Origin: Lacticaseibacillus paracasei subsp. paracasei
GTDB taxonomy: Bacteria; Bacillota; Bacilli; Lactobacillales; Lactobacillaceae
Length of the DNA stretch: 64,000 bases
Assembly (NCBI RefSeq): GCF_000829035.1
Contig: NZ_AP012541.1
Span: forward strand, 2,294,001 to 2,358,000
Reading direction: 5' to 3'
The translations under genes were made by a program, and so were the position numbers. Shown here one piece after another: positions 25,401 through 33,795 of this stretch; position 1 is the stretch's first letter, and each line of letters opens with the position of its first letter. Below the pieces are notes generated by a model. That model searched no databases and was not told the origin of the DNA. It saw only the letters and a program-made list of their open reading frames with translations.

Positions 25401-28205
25401 CGTCTGATTGGTGGAACTGCTGAGAGTCGTAACTTTATTGCCCTGACCATCAAGAATATCAACTTGGACGTTGCTGATATTGCGCAATAGATAATACTGC
25501 ATGCTGATGTCATTATATAAGGCATTCTTGTCACTCGAAAAAGCAATCGCCTGATCGTCAACTGTCTGTTTGCCATCAGCGTCTGTGACCATGCCGCCAT
25601 AATATTGATGGCCTGTATTTTTGTTCGTCAATAGTGGCACGGTGCCATAATTACCACCAGCAGGACTATAAGTGATCCCATTGAGACTATCGACAATCTT
25701 ACCGTCATTCCAGTCACCAAAAAAGCCCATGTATGGCAAGTTCAAGCGCGAACCATCGCTACCCTTAAAGTTCAGAAAACCTTCAACAAATTGCTGTTGG
25801 TCAAAAGACTTCGGCAAAGATAGTGTGAATTCAATCTGCGCCGTTTTCCCAGCAGGCACAGTTATGTCACTGCCGGCTTTAATGGCTGCCCCATCAATCT
25901 TCTTGTCATACAAAACCCCAGAATTAGGGTCAGTCGCTGATGTATAAACGGCATTAGTATCCGTATTACTGTCCATTTGATAGGTTAGTTCATGGGTCGT
26001 GCGGTTCGTGAAGGTCAGTTTAAAGGTCTTGTCCGTACTCGTGAAGTCTTTCAATTCAACTGCCGGGTAGCCGTTTTCGGCGACAACCGTTGACGGATTC
26101 TTTTCTAATGCATCAATGGCTGCCTTCACATCAACCAGACCGGCACCTTGCCGCCGCGGCGATACGATAACATTGTTGTAGTTAATATCGTTGATTGGCT
26201 GGGCAGTATTCATCTCAACTGTCTTAAGAAAATCGGTGAGCGCTGTCCCTTTAAGTTGTTTGTAGTCAGCATAAAATGGGTTGTTTTTGTTATTCAACGC
26301 TTGTTTCAACAATGCTTGTGAACCGGCAATAAATGGCGAGGCCATTGACGTACCAGACATATTTGTGTAGCCATTGTTGTTTTGCGTTGACCAGATGTTG
26401 CCGCCTGGTGCGGTAATATCTGGTTTGAAGGAAAGATTGGAAACTGGCCCATAGGATGTGAAGTCAGACATCTTGTCTTCAGTATATTTCTGATTTGGTA
26501 ACAGCGTCAGGGCAATCTTGACACCGAGACTATCATCCGGGTGTGCTGTGACCCAGTCAACCAGCTTTTGACCGGTTTTACTGGAGAGCCCAAATGTTGG
26601 GAAGGTGGTGGTTAACCTAATAGAAGTCAACGGTGTTGCTGTGCCATCGTTGTTGACAATGATCAAGCCAGCAGCACCAGCGGCTTGGGCGTATTTTTGT
26701 TTGTCAGCAAAATTAAGTTCACCACGTTTAACGATGGCAATTTTGCCTTTAGCGTCAGCAGTATAGTCGGCTGCTGCCCCTTTGCTGAGGTCGCCACTAG
26801 CATCTTTGACAACATAAAACTTCTTTTGGTCAAAGCTACCAGTGAAATCGTTGCTTGAAAGCTGAATGGTTTCCGGTCCAAGCTGTAAGTCTTTACCATC
26901 TGTAATGGTCACTGCCTGACTGATGACATCCGTGTTCTCAGCGGAAGCAACTGTGGTCGCTCCTCGTGATGTCCCTGGCGTTCCCACCATTTCATTGTCT
27001 TGCAAACCGTAATAATCTTTGTTGACGCCTTGAGTTGCTGAACCGGATGTTCCTGAGTTCCCAGCAGAAATGACGGCGGCTGTTCCTGATTCGTTAGCAT
27101 TTTGCACCGCAGCAATTTCTGGATCCTCCAAGGTTTGGTTGCCTGAATCAGATCCTAAGGACATGTTGAGGACATCGGCACCGATTTTTGCCGAGTCTTC
27201 AATGGCAGAAACCAAGGTAGCTGACCCGGTTGTTGCAGAAGTGTCAGAGTTGGTGAAAACTTTCATTGCCAGTAGCTGTGCTTCTGGCGCAACTCCGACA
27301 ACAGACTTGGTTGGATCGTCACCTGTCCCGTTAGCACCGATGATCCCAGCAACATGCATGCCGTGTTGTTCGTCAACCGTATCATCTGTAATCGTGTCGT
27401 TATTATCAGCGTAATTAAACCCATATGGCACTTTTGAAGTAAAATAGCGGCCATGCTTGGCGGTATCAGTGAATTTTTCAACATCATATTTGGTTAGTTT
27501 GACGTCTTTATCATCGCTTAGCCGCATGTCTTTATGTGTTGGATCAATGCCAGTGTCAATAACCGAGACAACTGTGCCTTCACCTTTATATTTGTAATTG
27601 GACCATACGGCCTGCACATTCGCCATCGAGTTAGCCTTAGCATCAGTCGGATAGTAAACTTTCGCCAATGTGACTGTTTTAACTCCGGCAATTTGTTTCA
27701 GTTTAGGGATATCAACAACCCTAACTTTAGTTGAAAAGCCGTTAACGACATAGCCATAACTTTCACCGGCAGTTTGTTGGGTGACTTGTTCAACAGCTGC
27801 CTTAACGCTTGCCTGAGCCGCGATCACTTTATTGGTCTCCTGCTGAATCTCCGCCGTGCTGGAGTAATCAGTTCTTAAAGTGCCGTTTTCAGAGGCAGGC
27901 GCTGCGCTCATTTGAACAATGACGTCAACATAAGTATCTTGCTGCTGAACTTTATTCAGCTTATTGTAATCAATACCTTTAGCCGCCAACTGTGTGGCAA
28001 TCGCTTGATTCGTTGTCGCTGCGGTTGTGTCAGTGGCCGCTTGCTTAGCAGTCGCGGCCTTAACCGTATTTGCGAGTGATGATACCTTAGTTTGCTGCGA
28101 GATAGCCGCCTTTGCTTGGATTTCGCCGACTGGCAAGACAGCCAGCGCCCCTAAAGCGACTGTACCGGCTAACAAGATCGATAGCCCTTTCTTTTTCCTT
28201 TGCAT
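22497..28205 (-). CDS. prtP: Cell-envelope serine proteinase PrtP (lactocepin), LPKTA-anchored
   Basis: Surface subtilisin-like proteinase that starts casein breakdown. It has 1902 residues from ATG 28205 (GGAGGG six bases upstream). The signal peptide covers roughly residues 1-33, and the propeptide ends at 187, before DAKANSM. The triad is Asp217 (VVSVIDTGID), His281 (DEQHGMHVAG) and Ser620 (GTSMASPFIAG), exactly the spacing of lactococcal PrtP (mature 30/94/433). A PA domain is inserted within the catalytic region. Next come the A and B regions with Ig-like repeats, a helical spacer (QLQSVKAALGTDLGNQ and repeats), a Gly/Pro/Ser/Thr-rich wall region, and a sorting signal LPKTA, a membrane helix and KRKQREE. 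Mature residues 138 (Thr) and 166 (Asp) resemble PI-type enzymes, from memory. Its maturation partner prtM is divergent. Confidence 0.97.
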   Translation of the reverse strand: MQRKKKGLSILLAGTVALGALAVLPVGEIQAKAAISQQTKVSSLANTVKAATAKQAATDTTAATTNQAIATQLAAKGIDYNKLNKVQQQDTYVDVIVQMSAAPASENGTLRTDYSSTAEIQQETNKVIAAQASVKAAVEQVTQQTAGESYGYVVNGFSTKVRVVDIPKLKQIAGVKTVTLAKVYYPTDAKANSMANVQAVWSNYKYKGEGTVVSVIDTGIDPTHKDMRLSDDKDVKLTKYDVEKFTDTAKHGRYFTSKVPYGFNYADNNDTITDDTVDEQHGMHVAGIIGANGTGDDPTKSVVGVAPEAQLLAMKVFTNSDTSATTGSATLVSAIEDSAKIGADVLNMSLGSDSGNQTLEDPEIAAVQNANESGTAAVISAGNSGTSGSATQGVNKDYYGLQDNEMVGTPGTSRGATTVASAENTDVISQAVTITDGKDLQLGPETIQLSSNDFTGSFDQKKFYVVKDASGDLSKGAAADYTADAKGKIAIVKRGELNFADKQKYAQAAGAAGLIIVNNDGTATPLTSIRLTTTFPTFGLSSKTGQKLVDWVTAHPDDSLGVKIALTLLPNQKYTEDKMSDFTSYGPVSNLSFKPDITAPGGNIWSTQNNNGYTNMSGTSMASPFIAGSQALLKQALNNKNNPFYADYKQLKGTALTDFLKTVEMNTAQPINDINYNNVIVSPRRQGAGLVDVKAAIDALEKNPSTVVAENGYPAVELKDFTSTDKTFKLTFTNRTTHELTYQMDSNTDTNAVYTSATDPNSGVLYDKKIDGAAIKAGSDITVPAGKTAQIEFTLSLPKSFDQQQFVEGFLNFKGSDGSRLNLPYMGFFGDWNDGKIVDSLNGITYSPAGGNYGTVPLLTNKNTGHQYYGGMVTDADGKQTVDDQAIAFSSDKNALYNDISMQYYLLRNISNVQVDILDGQGNKVTTLSSSTNQTKTYYDAHSQKYIYYNAPAWDGTYYDQRDGNIKTADDGSYTYRISGVPEGGDKRQVFDVPFKLDSKAPTVRHVALSAKTENGKTQYYLTAEAKDDLSGLDATKSVKTAINEVTNLDATFTDAGTTADGYTKIETPLSDEQAQALGNGDNSAELYLTDNASNATNQDASVQKPGSTSFDLIVNGGGIPDKISSTTTGYEANTQGGGTYTFSGTYPAAVDGTYTDAQGKKHDLNTTYDAATNSFTASMAVTNADYAAQVDLYADKAHTQLLKHFDTKVRLTAPTFTDLKFNNGSDQTSEATIKVTGTVSSDTKTVNVGDTVAALDAQHHFSVDVPVNYGDNTIKVTATDEDGNTTTEQKTITSSYDPDVLKNAVTFDQGVKFGANEFNATSAKFYDPKTGIATITGKVKHPTTTLQVDGKQISIKNDLTFSFTLDLGTLGQKPFGVVVGDTTQNKTFQEALTFILDAVAPTLSLDSSTDAPVYTNDPNFQITGTATDNAQYLSLAINGSHVASQYADININSGKPGHMAIDQPVKLLEGKNVLTVAVTDSENNTTTKKITVYYEPKKTLAAPTVTPSTTEPAKTVTLTANAAATGETVQYSADGGKTYQDVPAAGVTVTANGTFKFKSTDLYGNESPAVDYVVTNIKADDPAQLQTAKQALTNLIASAKTLSASGKYDDATTTALAAATQKAQTALDQTDASVDSLTGANRDLQTAINQLAAKLPADKKTSLLNQLQSVKAALGTDLGNQTDPSTGKTFTAALDDLVAQAQAGTQTADQLQASLAKVLDAVLAKLAEGIKAATPAEVGNAKDAATGKTWYADIADTLTSGQASADASDKLAHLQALQSLKTKVAAAVEAAKTAGKGDDTTGTSDKGGGQGTPAPAPGDTGKDKGDEGSQPSSGGNIPTKPATTTSTSTDDTTDRNGQHTSGKGALPKTAETTERPAFGFLGVIVVSLMGVLGLKRKQREE

Positions 28206-28269
28206 CCAATACCCTCCACTTCCCAAAAGTTTCAGAACCAAATCAAACCCTACGCTTGATGTAGTTAAG

Positions 28270-28297
28270 ATTATATACTCTCGAAGAACAGATTCAA
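28270..28297 (-). promoter_or_regulatory. Predicted prtP promoter
   Basis: On the minus strand TTGAAT (28297-28292), 16 bp, TATAAT (28275-28270), 64 bp before the prtP start. The divergent prtP/prtM interval is AT-rich and shows no cre site that I could see. Confidence 0.7.
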
Positions 28298-28420
28298 CGA
28301 AAATTTTAATCTTTTATTAATTTTCCTATCTGTAAATTAGCCTTTAGCGTTATTATTTAGCCATTTACAGACTATAGATGTTTTTAAAGTTTTAGCATTA
28401 TTAGAAAATGAGTATTTGCA

Positions 28421-28449
28421 TTGAAATTCTCAATTGCCAACGCTAGAAT
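28421..28449 (+). promoter_or_regulatory. Predicted prtM promoter
   Basis: TTGAAA (28421-28426), 17 bp, TAGAAT (28444-28449), 45 bp before the prtM ATG. Confidence 0.7.
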
Positions 28450-28494
28450 AAATACACAACGTTTACTGTAAGCATTTCAGAGGAGACCGAGTCG

Positions 28495-29394
28495 ATGAAG
28501 AAAAAAATGCGCCTTAAAGTATTATTGGCAAGTACCGCAACTGCTTTACTGCTGCTAAGCGGTTGTCAGTCAAATCAGGCCGACCAAAAAGTTGCGACCT
28601 ATTCAGGCGGCAAGGTGACTGAAAGTAACTTCTACAAGGAACTCAAACAGTCACCAACGACAAAGACCATGCTTGCTAACATGCTCATTTATCGTGCATT
28701 GAATCATGCCTATGGAAAATCGGTTAGCACTAAAACAGTTAATGACGCCTATGATAGCTACAAACAACAATACGGCGAAAATTTCGATGCTTTCTTAAGT
28801 CAAAACGGTTTCAGTCGCAGTAGCTTCAAGGAAAGCCTACGAACCAACTTTTTAAGTGAAGTTGCACTGAAAAAGTTAAAAAAGGTTTCTGAAAGCCAGC
28901 TCAAGGCCGTTTGGAAGACCTATCAGCCCAAAGTGACTGTCCAACATATTCTAACTAGCGACGAGGACACTGCTAAGCAAGTTATCAGTGATTTAGCAGC
29001 TGGCAAGGATTTTGCCACGCTTGCGAAAACTGATTCCATTGATACTGCGACTAAAGATAACGGCGGGAAGATTAGTTTTGAATCAAACAATAAAACGCTC
29101 GACGCCACATTTAAGGATGCTGCCTACAAATTAAAAAATGGTGACTACACGCAGACACCAGTCAAAGTGACAAACGGGTATGAAGTTATTAAAATGATTA
29201 ACCATCCCGCCAAAGGCACCTTTACTAGCAGTAAAAAGGCGCTAACTGCCAGCGTTTACGCTAAATGGTCTCGCGATTCAAGCATCATGCAACGCGTTAT
29301 CAGTCAGGTATTGAAGAACCAGCATGTGACGATTAAAGACAAAGATCTTGCGGATGCGCTAGATAGTTATAAGAAGCCTGCGACAACGAATTAA
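28495..29394 (+). CDS. prtM: Proteinase maturation lipoprotein PrtM (PrsA-like foldase)
   Basis: Membrane-anchored peptidyl-prolyl isomerase of the parvulin/PrsA family needed to fold and activate PrtP outside the cell. It has 299 residues, the length of lactococcal PrtM, which it closely resembles. Seen: basic N-terminus, lipobox LLLLSGCQ (Cys23), an N-terminal helical chaperone domain, and the parvulin core VTVQHILTSDEDTAKQVISD with GKISFESNN. The ribosome binding site is AGAGGAG upstream of the ATG. It is divergent from prtP, as in the plasmid-borne lactococcal cluster, and is followed by its own terminator. Confidence 0.97.
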   Translation: MKKKMRLKVLLASTATALLLLSGCQSNQADQKVATYSGGKVTESNFYKELKQSPTTKTMLANMLIYRALNHAYGKSVSTKTVNDAYDSYKQQYGENFDAFLSQNGFSRSSFKESLRTNFLSEVALKKLKKVSESQLKAVWKTYQPKVTVQHILTSDEDTAKQVISDLAAGKDFATLAKTDSIDTATKDNGGKISFESNNKTLDATFKDAAYKLKNGDYTQTPVKVTNGYEVIKMINHPAKGTFTSSKKALTASVYAKWSRDSSIMQRVISQVLKNQHVTIKDKDLADALDSYKKPATTN

Positions 29395-29447
29395 GGCTTA
29401 ACCGAGTATGATGAAATAACAGCCAGTTCTTTTAGAAATTGGACATC

Positions 29448-29485
29448 AACGCCCCGAAAGTCATAGCAACATGACTTCGGGCGTT
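29448..29485 (+). terminator. Intrinsic terminator of prtM
   Basis: AACGCCCCGAAAGTCAT-AGCAAC-ATGACTTCGGGCGTT followed by TT and an AT-rich stretch. Confidence 0.85.
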
Positions 29486-29495
29486 TTATGTTAAA

Positions 29496-29545
29496 AAAAG
29501 CATCTCGCCTTTCGCGGTATCACCACGATTGAGCGAGATGCTTTT
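29496..29545 (-). terminator. Intrinsic terminator of rplJ-rplL
   Basis: AAAGCATCTCGC pairs with GCGAGATGCTTT. On the minus strand the stem is followed by TTTTTTTAAC, 20 bp after rplL. Confidence 0.88.
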
Positions 29546-29564
29546 ATTTGAAGATGGAGCTAGG

Positions 29565-29933
29565 TTATTTGAGGGTAACCGTTGCGCCAACGCCTTCAAG
29601 TTGTTCCTTAAGCTTGTTAGCGTCGTCTTCGGAAAGGCCTTCCTTGATAACCTTAGGTGCGGCGTCAACCATACCCTTAGCATCCTTCAAGCCAAGACCA
29701 GTGATTTCACGAACAGCCTTGATAACCTTAACTTTTTCTTGGCCAGCTTCGGTCAATTCAACGTCGTAGGTATCCTTAGCAGCTGCAGCGTCTGCACCAG
29801 CAGCGGCGCCAGCAGCAACAGGGGCAGCTGCCTTAACACCGAATTCATCTTCGATCGACTTAACTAAGTCGTTCAGTTCCAAAATGGAAGCATCTTTAAG
29901 TTGTGCAATGATGCCATCTACATCTAAAGCCAT
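29565..29933 (-). CDS. rplL: 50S ribosomal protein L7/L12
   Basis: Stalk protein that recruits translation factors. It has 122 residues: an N-terminal dimerisation helix ([20 protein letters not shown]), an Ala-rich hinge ([20 protein letters not shown]) and a C-terminal factor-binding domain with [20 protein letters not shown]. It lies 40 bp after rplJ. Confidence 0.98.
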   Translation of the reverse strand: MALDVDGIIAQLKDASILELNDLVKSIEDEFGVKAAAPVAAGAAAGADAAAAKDTYDVELTEAGQEKVKVIKAVREITGLGLKDAKGMVDAAPKVIKEGLSEDDANKLKEQLEGVGATVTLK

Positions 29934-29973
29934 GTTTGTTTCCTCCGTTTATTAGGTAGTTTGTAACGTATCA

Positions 29974-30480
29974 TTATGCAGCAGGTTCTTCGTCTTTGGC
30001 TTCTGCAACGGCCTTGACAACCAATGCAAAATCGCGGACAGGTGCCTGCAGAACAGAAGCAAGTTGCGACAACAGACCTTCGCGATCTGGCATTTTGGAC
30101 ATTTCCATAATGGTATCCAAAGAAGCAACCTTGTTTTCGATGATGCCGCCCTTAATCTTCAAAGCATCAAATTGGTCAGCATACTTGGCCATGATGCGAG
30201 CTGGGGCAACAGGATCGTTATTGGAGAAGGCAACGGCTGTAGGACCCTTGAAAACATCGTCCAATGCTTCATAACCGTTAGCGTCAGCGGCACGACGCAG
30301 GTAAGTGTTCTTCAGGACTTCCATCTTAACACCGGCCTCACGCAATTCCTTACGCAGTGCGGTTACTTGTTCAACCGTTAAGCCCAGATAGTCGACAACG
30401 ACAGCACTGGTAGCACTCTTGAATTGTTCAGAAATGCTTTTAACGATTTCAGCTTTTTTTGCGATAGCTTGTTCACTCAT
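29974..30480 (-). CDS. rplJ: 50S ribosomal protein L10
   Basis: Binds 23S rRNA and anchors the L7/L12 stalk. It has 168 residues with the L10 signature [20 protein letters not shown] and [20 protein letters not shown]. It is preceded by an L10 leader with a terminator, expected to give autoregulation. The ribosome binding site is GGAGGTG upstream of the ATG. Confidence 0.98.
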   Translation of the reverse strand: MSEQAIAKKAEIVKSISEQFKSATSAVVVDYLGLTVEQVTALRKELREAGVKMEVLKNTYLRRAADANGYEALDDVFKGPTAVAFSNNDPVAPARIMAKYADQFDALKIKGGIIENKVASLDTIMEMSKMPDREGLLSQLASVLQAPVRDFALVVKAVAEAKDEEPAA

Positions 30481-30522
30481 GTTTTTTTCACCTCCATTAG
30501 TTTGGTTGAAGTTTTTAAATAT

Positions 30523-30634
30523 AAAAAAACTCCATGTCTACCAAGACATAGAGGTATCTAGTGTTTCCGATACCACCTCGGCAGGATAATTAAGGCTTAC
30601 GCCCCCTGAGTCTTAGGCAGAGTGAATGATCACA
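30523..30634 (-). promoter_or_regulatory. Ribosomal protein L10 leader with attenuator
   Basis: The minus-strand leader carries the conserved segments CTGCCTAAGACTCAGG, TTAATTATCCTGCCGAGGTG and GTATCGGAAACACTAGATAC. It ends in a terminator CTATGTCTTGGTAGACATGG followed by seven T, 40 bp before rplJ. L10(L12)4 binding to this leader is known to control the operon in Firmicutes. Confidence 0.88.
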
Positions 30635-30640
30635 AGGAGT

Positions 30641-30669
30641 AGAATACCATGGTCACCGACCTGTGTCAA
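30641..30669 (-). promoter_or_regulatory. Promoter of rplJ-rplL
   Basis: TTGACA (30669-30664), 17 bp, TATTCT (30646-30641). Transcription would start at about 30634, at the head of the L10 leader. Confidence 0.8.
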
Positions 30670-30724
30670 AATGTTTTGAGAAAAAGAAACTTTGCAGGCC
30701 GGCCAATCCCATGCAAGGTCTTAA

Positions 30725-30752
30725 ACGCTCGCAAAACAGAGCGTGTTTTTTT
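30725..30752 (+). terminator. Plus-strand terminator-like hairpin without an upstream gene
   Basis: ACGCTC-GCAAAACA-GAGCGT-G followed by seven T on the plus strand. The only upstream features on this side are minus-strand rplJ signals. It may end an antisense transcript or shield the rplJ promoter. 30753-30895 otherwise shows nothing. Confidence 0.55.
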
Positions 30753-30895
30753 AGATAACAGACGCCATTGTAGATTGCACTTTGTTATTCGTCCAAATTT
30801 GTTATCCATTTCTGACTAATAGGCTCCTTGCTATCGAATTGTAAGCCCCCTCTGATTGAGGTATATTAATTAGGTAACTATTTTCTGAAAGGAAG

Positions 30896-32137
30896 TTGGC
30901 GCTCTTGCCAAGTAAACTTAAAAGCCTCGAGCCATGGCAGCAAAATCTGGCTGTGTTATGGCTCGGAACCTTCATTGCCGGCATGGGCTTCAGTGAAGTT
31001 TCGCCATTTATTTCATTATATGTTGATCAACTTGGCGATTTTACCAAGGGGCAACTGAGTATTTACTCAGGGATCACGTTTGGGGTCACCTTCATGGTCG
31101 TTGCGATCGTGAGTCCGCTCTGGGGCCGACTCGCTGATCGCCGCGGTCGAAAATTGATGTTGCTGCGTTCCAGTTTCGGAATGGCCATCATCATCGGAGC
31201 GTGTGGCTTTGTCCACAATGTCTACGCCTTAATTGCCTTACGTTTTCTGCAAGGGCTGGCAGCAGGTTACATTCCAAACGCCAGCGCCTTGATTGCAACC
31301 GAAACACCAAAGGCAAAAAGCGGCACTGCGATTGGGATTCTCACAACCGGCTACGTTTCCGGTAACTTGATCGGCCCAATTCTCGGCGGCTTTCTTGCCC
31401 AGACCTTTTCAATCCGGCTGACTTTCATCATCACCGGCGTTTTGCTGCTGATTGTGTTTGTCTTGAGCCTAACGATGGTCCATGAGCATTACACACCGGA
31501 TCCACGCTTGCTCAACAAGGAAAAACGCCCGAGTTTATTGTCTCAAGTCAATAATCCAAAAGCTATCATGGTGCTATTAGTCTCCACCGCGGTGATTCAG
31601 CTAGGTAATATGTCCATTTATCCAATTATCAGTCTTTATGTCAAAGAGTTGATGCACAATGTTGGTCCAATCACCGTTGTTGCAGGCGTCATTGCAGCTT
31701 TGCCAGGGATTTCCAACCTCATCGCGGCACCGCGCCTAGGTCAGCTTGGTGATCGCATCGGCTCAGGCAAGATTCTGGTCAGTGGCTTGATTTTCGCGGT
31801 TATTATGTATATTCCTCAAGGCATTGTCGGCAGCATTTGGGCGCTCGGTTTCCTGCGTCTCATGATCGGCGTTTCGGATGGCGCGCTGTTTCCAACAATT
31901 CAAACGCTTCTGTCTAAGTTGACACCGGTGAGCTATACCGGCACCGTCTTCAGTTGGAATCAAAGTGCCCAAGCCTTTGGTTCCATGGCTGGCTCGCTAG
32001 CTGGCGGCTTCATCTCAAATATTTTTAATTATAATGGTGTTTTTATTTTCACAGCCCTCTGTTTAGCGCTTAACCTAGTGATGGTGCTCGTCTTTATTCC
32101 ACACATCTGGTCAAGCCGACCAAAACAACAAGCATAA
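30896..32137 (+). CDS. MFS multidrug-type efflux transporter
   Basis: A 413-residue, 12-helix proton-driven exporter of the drug:H+ antiporter-1 type. Seen: motif A GRLADRRGRK between helices 2 and 3, the TTGYVSGNLIGPILGG motif (motif C-like, typical of antiporters) in helix 5, and GRL-like GQLGDRIGSGK in the second half. The start is ambiguous: TTG at 30896 or TTG at 30905 share one AAAGGA site; no ATG fits. The substrate is not known. It has its own terminator. Confidence 0.88.
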   Translation: MALLPSKLKSLEPWQQNLAVLWLGTFIAGMGFSEVSPFISLYVDQLGDFTKGQLSIYSGITFGVTFMVVAIVSPLWGRLADRRGRKLMLLRSSFGMAIIIGACGFVHNVYALIALRFLQGLAAGYIPNASALIATETPKAKSGTAIGILTTGYVSGNLIGPILGGFLAQTFSIRLTFIITGVLLLIVFVLSLTMVHEHYTPDPRLLNKEKRPSLLSQVNNPKAIMVLLVSTAVIQLGNMSIYPIISLYVKELMHNVGPITVVAGVIAALPGISNLIAAPRLGQLGDRIGSGKILVSGLIFAVIMYIPQGIVGSIWALGFLRLMIGVSDGALFPTIQTLLSKLTPVSYTGTVFSWNQSAQAFGSMAGSLAGGFISNIFNYNGVFIFTALCLALNLVMVLVFIPHIWSSRPKQQA

Positions 32138-32143
32138 CGCATC

Positions 32144-32179
32144 AAAAAAACCGACCTGCGTGGGCAGATCGGTTTTTTT
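32144..32179. terminator. Bidirectional terminator after MFS efflux gene
   Basis: AAAAAAACCGACCTGC-GTG-GGCAGATCGGTTTTTTT, between convergent genes. Confidence 0.9.
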
Positions 32180-32194
32180 ATTGGCTAAATTAAA

Positions 32195-33028
32195 TCACTG
32201 CATTAGCGTGGCATCAAGCAATAGCTGCCAACTGATCAATGGTTTTGGGTCTGGGAGAGCTAACTGCTGATACACAGTCCACGCATGAATATCTGTATCA
32301 TCAAATTCACCATTCACCACTGAATAGCGCGCCCGAACTTGAAGCAATGCCGTTTGCAATAAGCGACGAATGTCAGCAAACTGTTGGCCGCCTATCCATG
32401 CACTGGTTAATGCTCCCGGTTCATCTTCAAACCAAAAGACATATGCCTGCACTTGCTGGTTTTCGACTAAGAAACTTGGTTGAGTGTCCTCAGCTTCAGC
32501 CAATTGTTGTTCAAAGGTTGCATGGTTAAAGGTCACCGGATTATCTGCATGAGCAGCAACATAGTTTGCAAAACTCATTTGCACTACGTCATGCCACTGT
32601 GCCGACGTCAACTGGGACCGTGACCGAACATCGGCCTCTGGGGTAGCGACAACTTTCCGATAGTCACTCATTGCCGTACGACGAAAGGCCCTGAAATGCT
32701 TGGCCTGCAATTGCGTGATAACTGCTGATTGGGCAGCATAACTGCTGTACTGCAGCCGATCATGATGATCGGCCAATTGCCGCAAATCTTCAAGTAATTG
32801 CGGCAACCACGCAACATCACCCACCACATCAAAATACAGCGCATTGGCATGAAATGAATTCTCCCATACTGCTGCAGCAAACGTCACAGCACTGCTTTGC
32901 GGATATCTTAGTAAAATCGCATGACGATTAGCAAAATGTTGCTGTGTGAACGCATCAGCTGATGCCAAGAAAGGTTGAAGCATCGTCAGTGTCACCTTGC
33001 GACCAGTAAGCGTCCTGTCCTCACGCAT
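32195..33028 (-). CDS. Hypothetical protein, possibly GNAT-related
   Basis: A 277-residue soluble protein that I do not recognise with confidence. Seen: VTLTMLQPFLASADAFTQQH at the N-terminus, the central RTAMSDYRKVV and SFLVENQQVQAYVFWFEDEP, whose strand pattern recalls the core of two-domain GNAT proteins, but no clear acetyl-CoA loop. The proposed ATG at 33028 overlaps the end of the upstream membrane-protein gene by 8 bp. Its ribosome binding site is poor, so the start may differ. It probably forms a two-gene unit with the upstream gene. Confidence 0.6.
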   Translation of the reverse strand: MREDRTLTGRKVTLTMLQPFLASADAFTQQHFANRHAILLRYPQSSAVTFAAAVWENSFHANALYFDVVGDVAWLPQLLEDLRQLADHHDRLQYSSYAAQSAVITQLQAKHFRAFRRTAMSDYRKVVATPEADVRSRSQLTSAQWHDVVQMSFANYVAAHADNPVTFNHATFEQQLAEAEDTQPSFLVENQQVQAYVFWFEDEPGALTSAWIGGQQFADIRRLLQTALLQVRARYSVVNGEFDDTDIHAWTVYQQLALPDPKPLISWQLLLDATLMQ

Positions 33029-33539
33029 CCTTCTTGGCTTGCCATGTGCCATGCAGTCGGGTTAACGAATAAGCATAACGACTGGCACCGTAGACGATTG
33101 GGAAAATGAATCCGATCCACAAATGATTGGCAAAATAATATTGCGGTAATGGATTCATATCCATGGCCGCTTCGTAAGCCATCTCAAAAGCAAAAATAAA
33201 CACGCCCATTAACACCGCTGAGAGCACACCACGCACCACCGCCAGCCATTCATACCGGCGATATTCCTCCGGCGTATCTGCTTCAATCACATGCAGTCGA
33301 TAATGCCGCAGCGTGATTTCATTCATCAGGTTAATCATGATCGTCACAATTAACAAAATCCATGTCCCGGCACTAATCATTTTAAGACTATTAGCGTCAA
33401 TAAAAATAGCGATTATCGTTGCAATCAGCAACATCAATTCAGCGGTCAGCATATTGCGCCCCATGATAGCGTCATAGGTGCGTTGTTTAAATCGATCTTT
33501 GAGTGAAATGCCATAATACCATTCTGTGATTTTCTTCAT
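33021..33539 (-). CDS. Small membrane protein (DUF3278-like)
   Basis: A 172-residue protein with four predicted helices (about residues 32-47, 57-75, 102-122, 138-158) and charged ends. The start KKITEWYYGISLKDRFKQRT and the segment YDAIMGRNML recall DUF3278 proteins of lactobacilli, which often accompany small HTH regulators; none is next to it here. The ribosome binding site is AGAGGG upstream of ATG 33539. The function is unknown. Confidence 0.65.
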   Translation of the reverse strand: MKKITEWYYGISLKDRFKQRTYDAIMGRNMLTAELMLLIATIIAIFIDANSLKMISAGTWILLIVTIMINLMNEITLRHYRLHVIEADTPEEYRRYEWLAVVRGVLSAVLMGVFIFAFEMAYEAAMDMNPLPQYYFANHLWIGFIFPIVYGASRYAYSLTRLHGTWQAKKDA

Positions 33540-33709
33540 AGGAACCCTCTTCTATTTTTTAATTAAACAATGTTCCAATCTTAACACGGATCGCCAACGC
33601 CTTTTTCATGAATCACGCGCATTTAAAAAATTTTTCCGTGACAATAAACTACGATTCATCAAGGAAAAATCTCTGTGTCTGTTCCAGTTGTCAAAATATT
33701 GAAATTTTC

Positions 33710-33739
33710 ATTGACATCACGGTTTGTTTTTGGTGAAAT
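33710..33739 (+). promoter_or_regulatory. Promoter of niaP
   Basis: TTGACA (33710-33715), 18 bp, TGAAAT (33734-33739). The transcription start would fall next to the palindrome at 33748. Confidence 0.6.
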
Positions 33740-33747
33740 AGTAAACA

Positions 33748-33775
33748 AGCCTAGGGTGTCAAGACACCCTAGGCT
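33748..33775 (+). promoter_or_regulatory. Perfect 28-bp palindromic operator before niaP
   Basis: AGCCTAGGGTGTC-AA-GACACCCTAGGCT: 13-bp arms with a 2-bp centre, between the promoter and the ribosome binding site (AAAGGAGG) of niaP. The position suits a repressor. The GTGTC-AA-GACAC centre is compatible with the niacin-responsive NiaR family, inferred from the gene it controls. Confidence 0.65.
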
Positions 33776-33795
33776 CCATTAAAGGAGGCGCGAAA

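Noticed and set aside
33021..33052. Longer start for the 32195-33028 gene at 33052
   Set aside because: It would overlap the upstream gene further and has no ribosome binding site; the ATG at 33028 gives a shorter overlap, though it is also weak.
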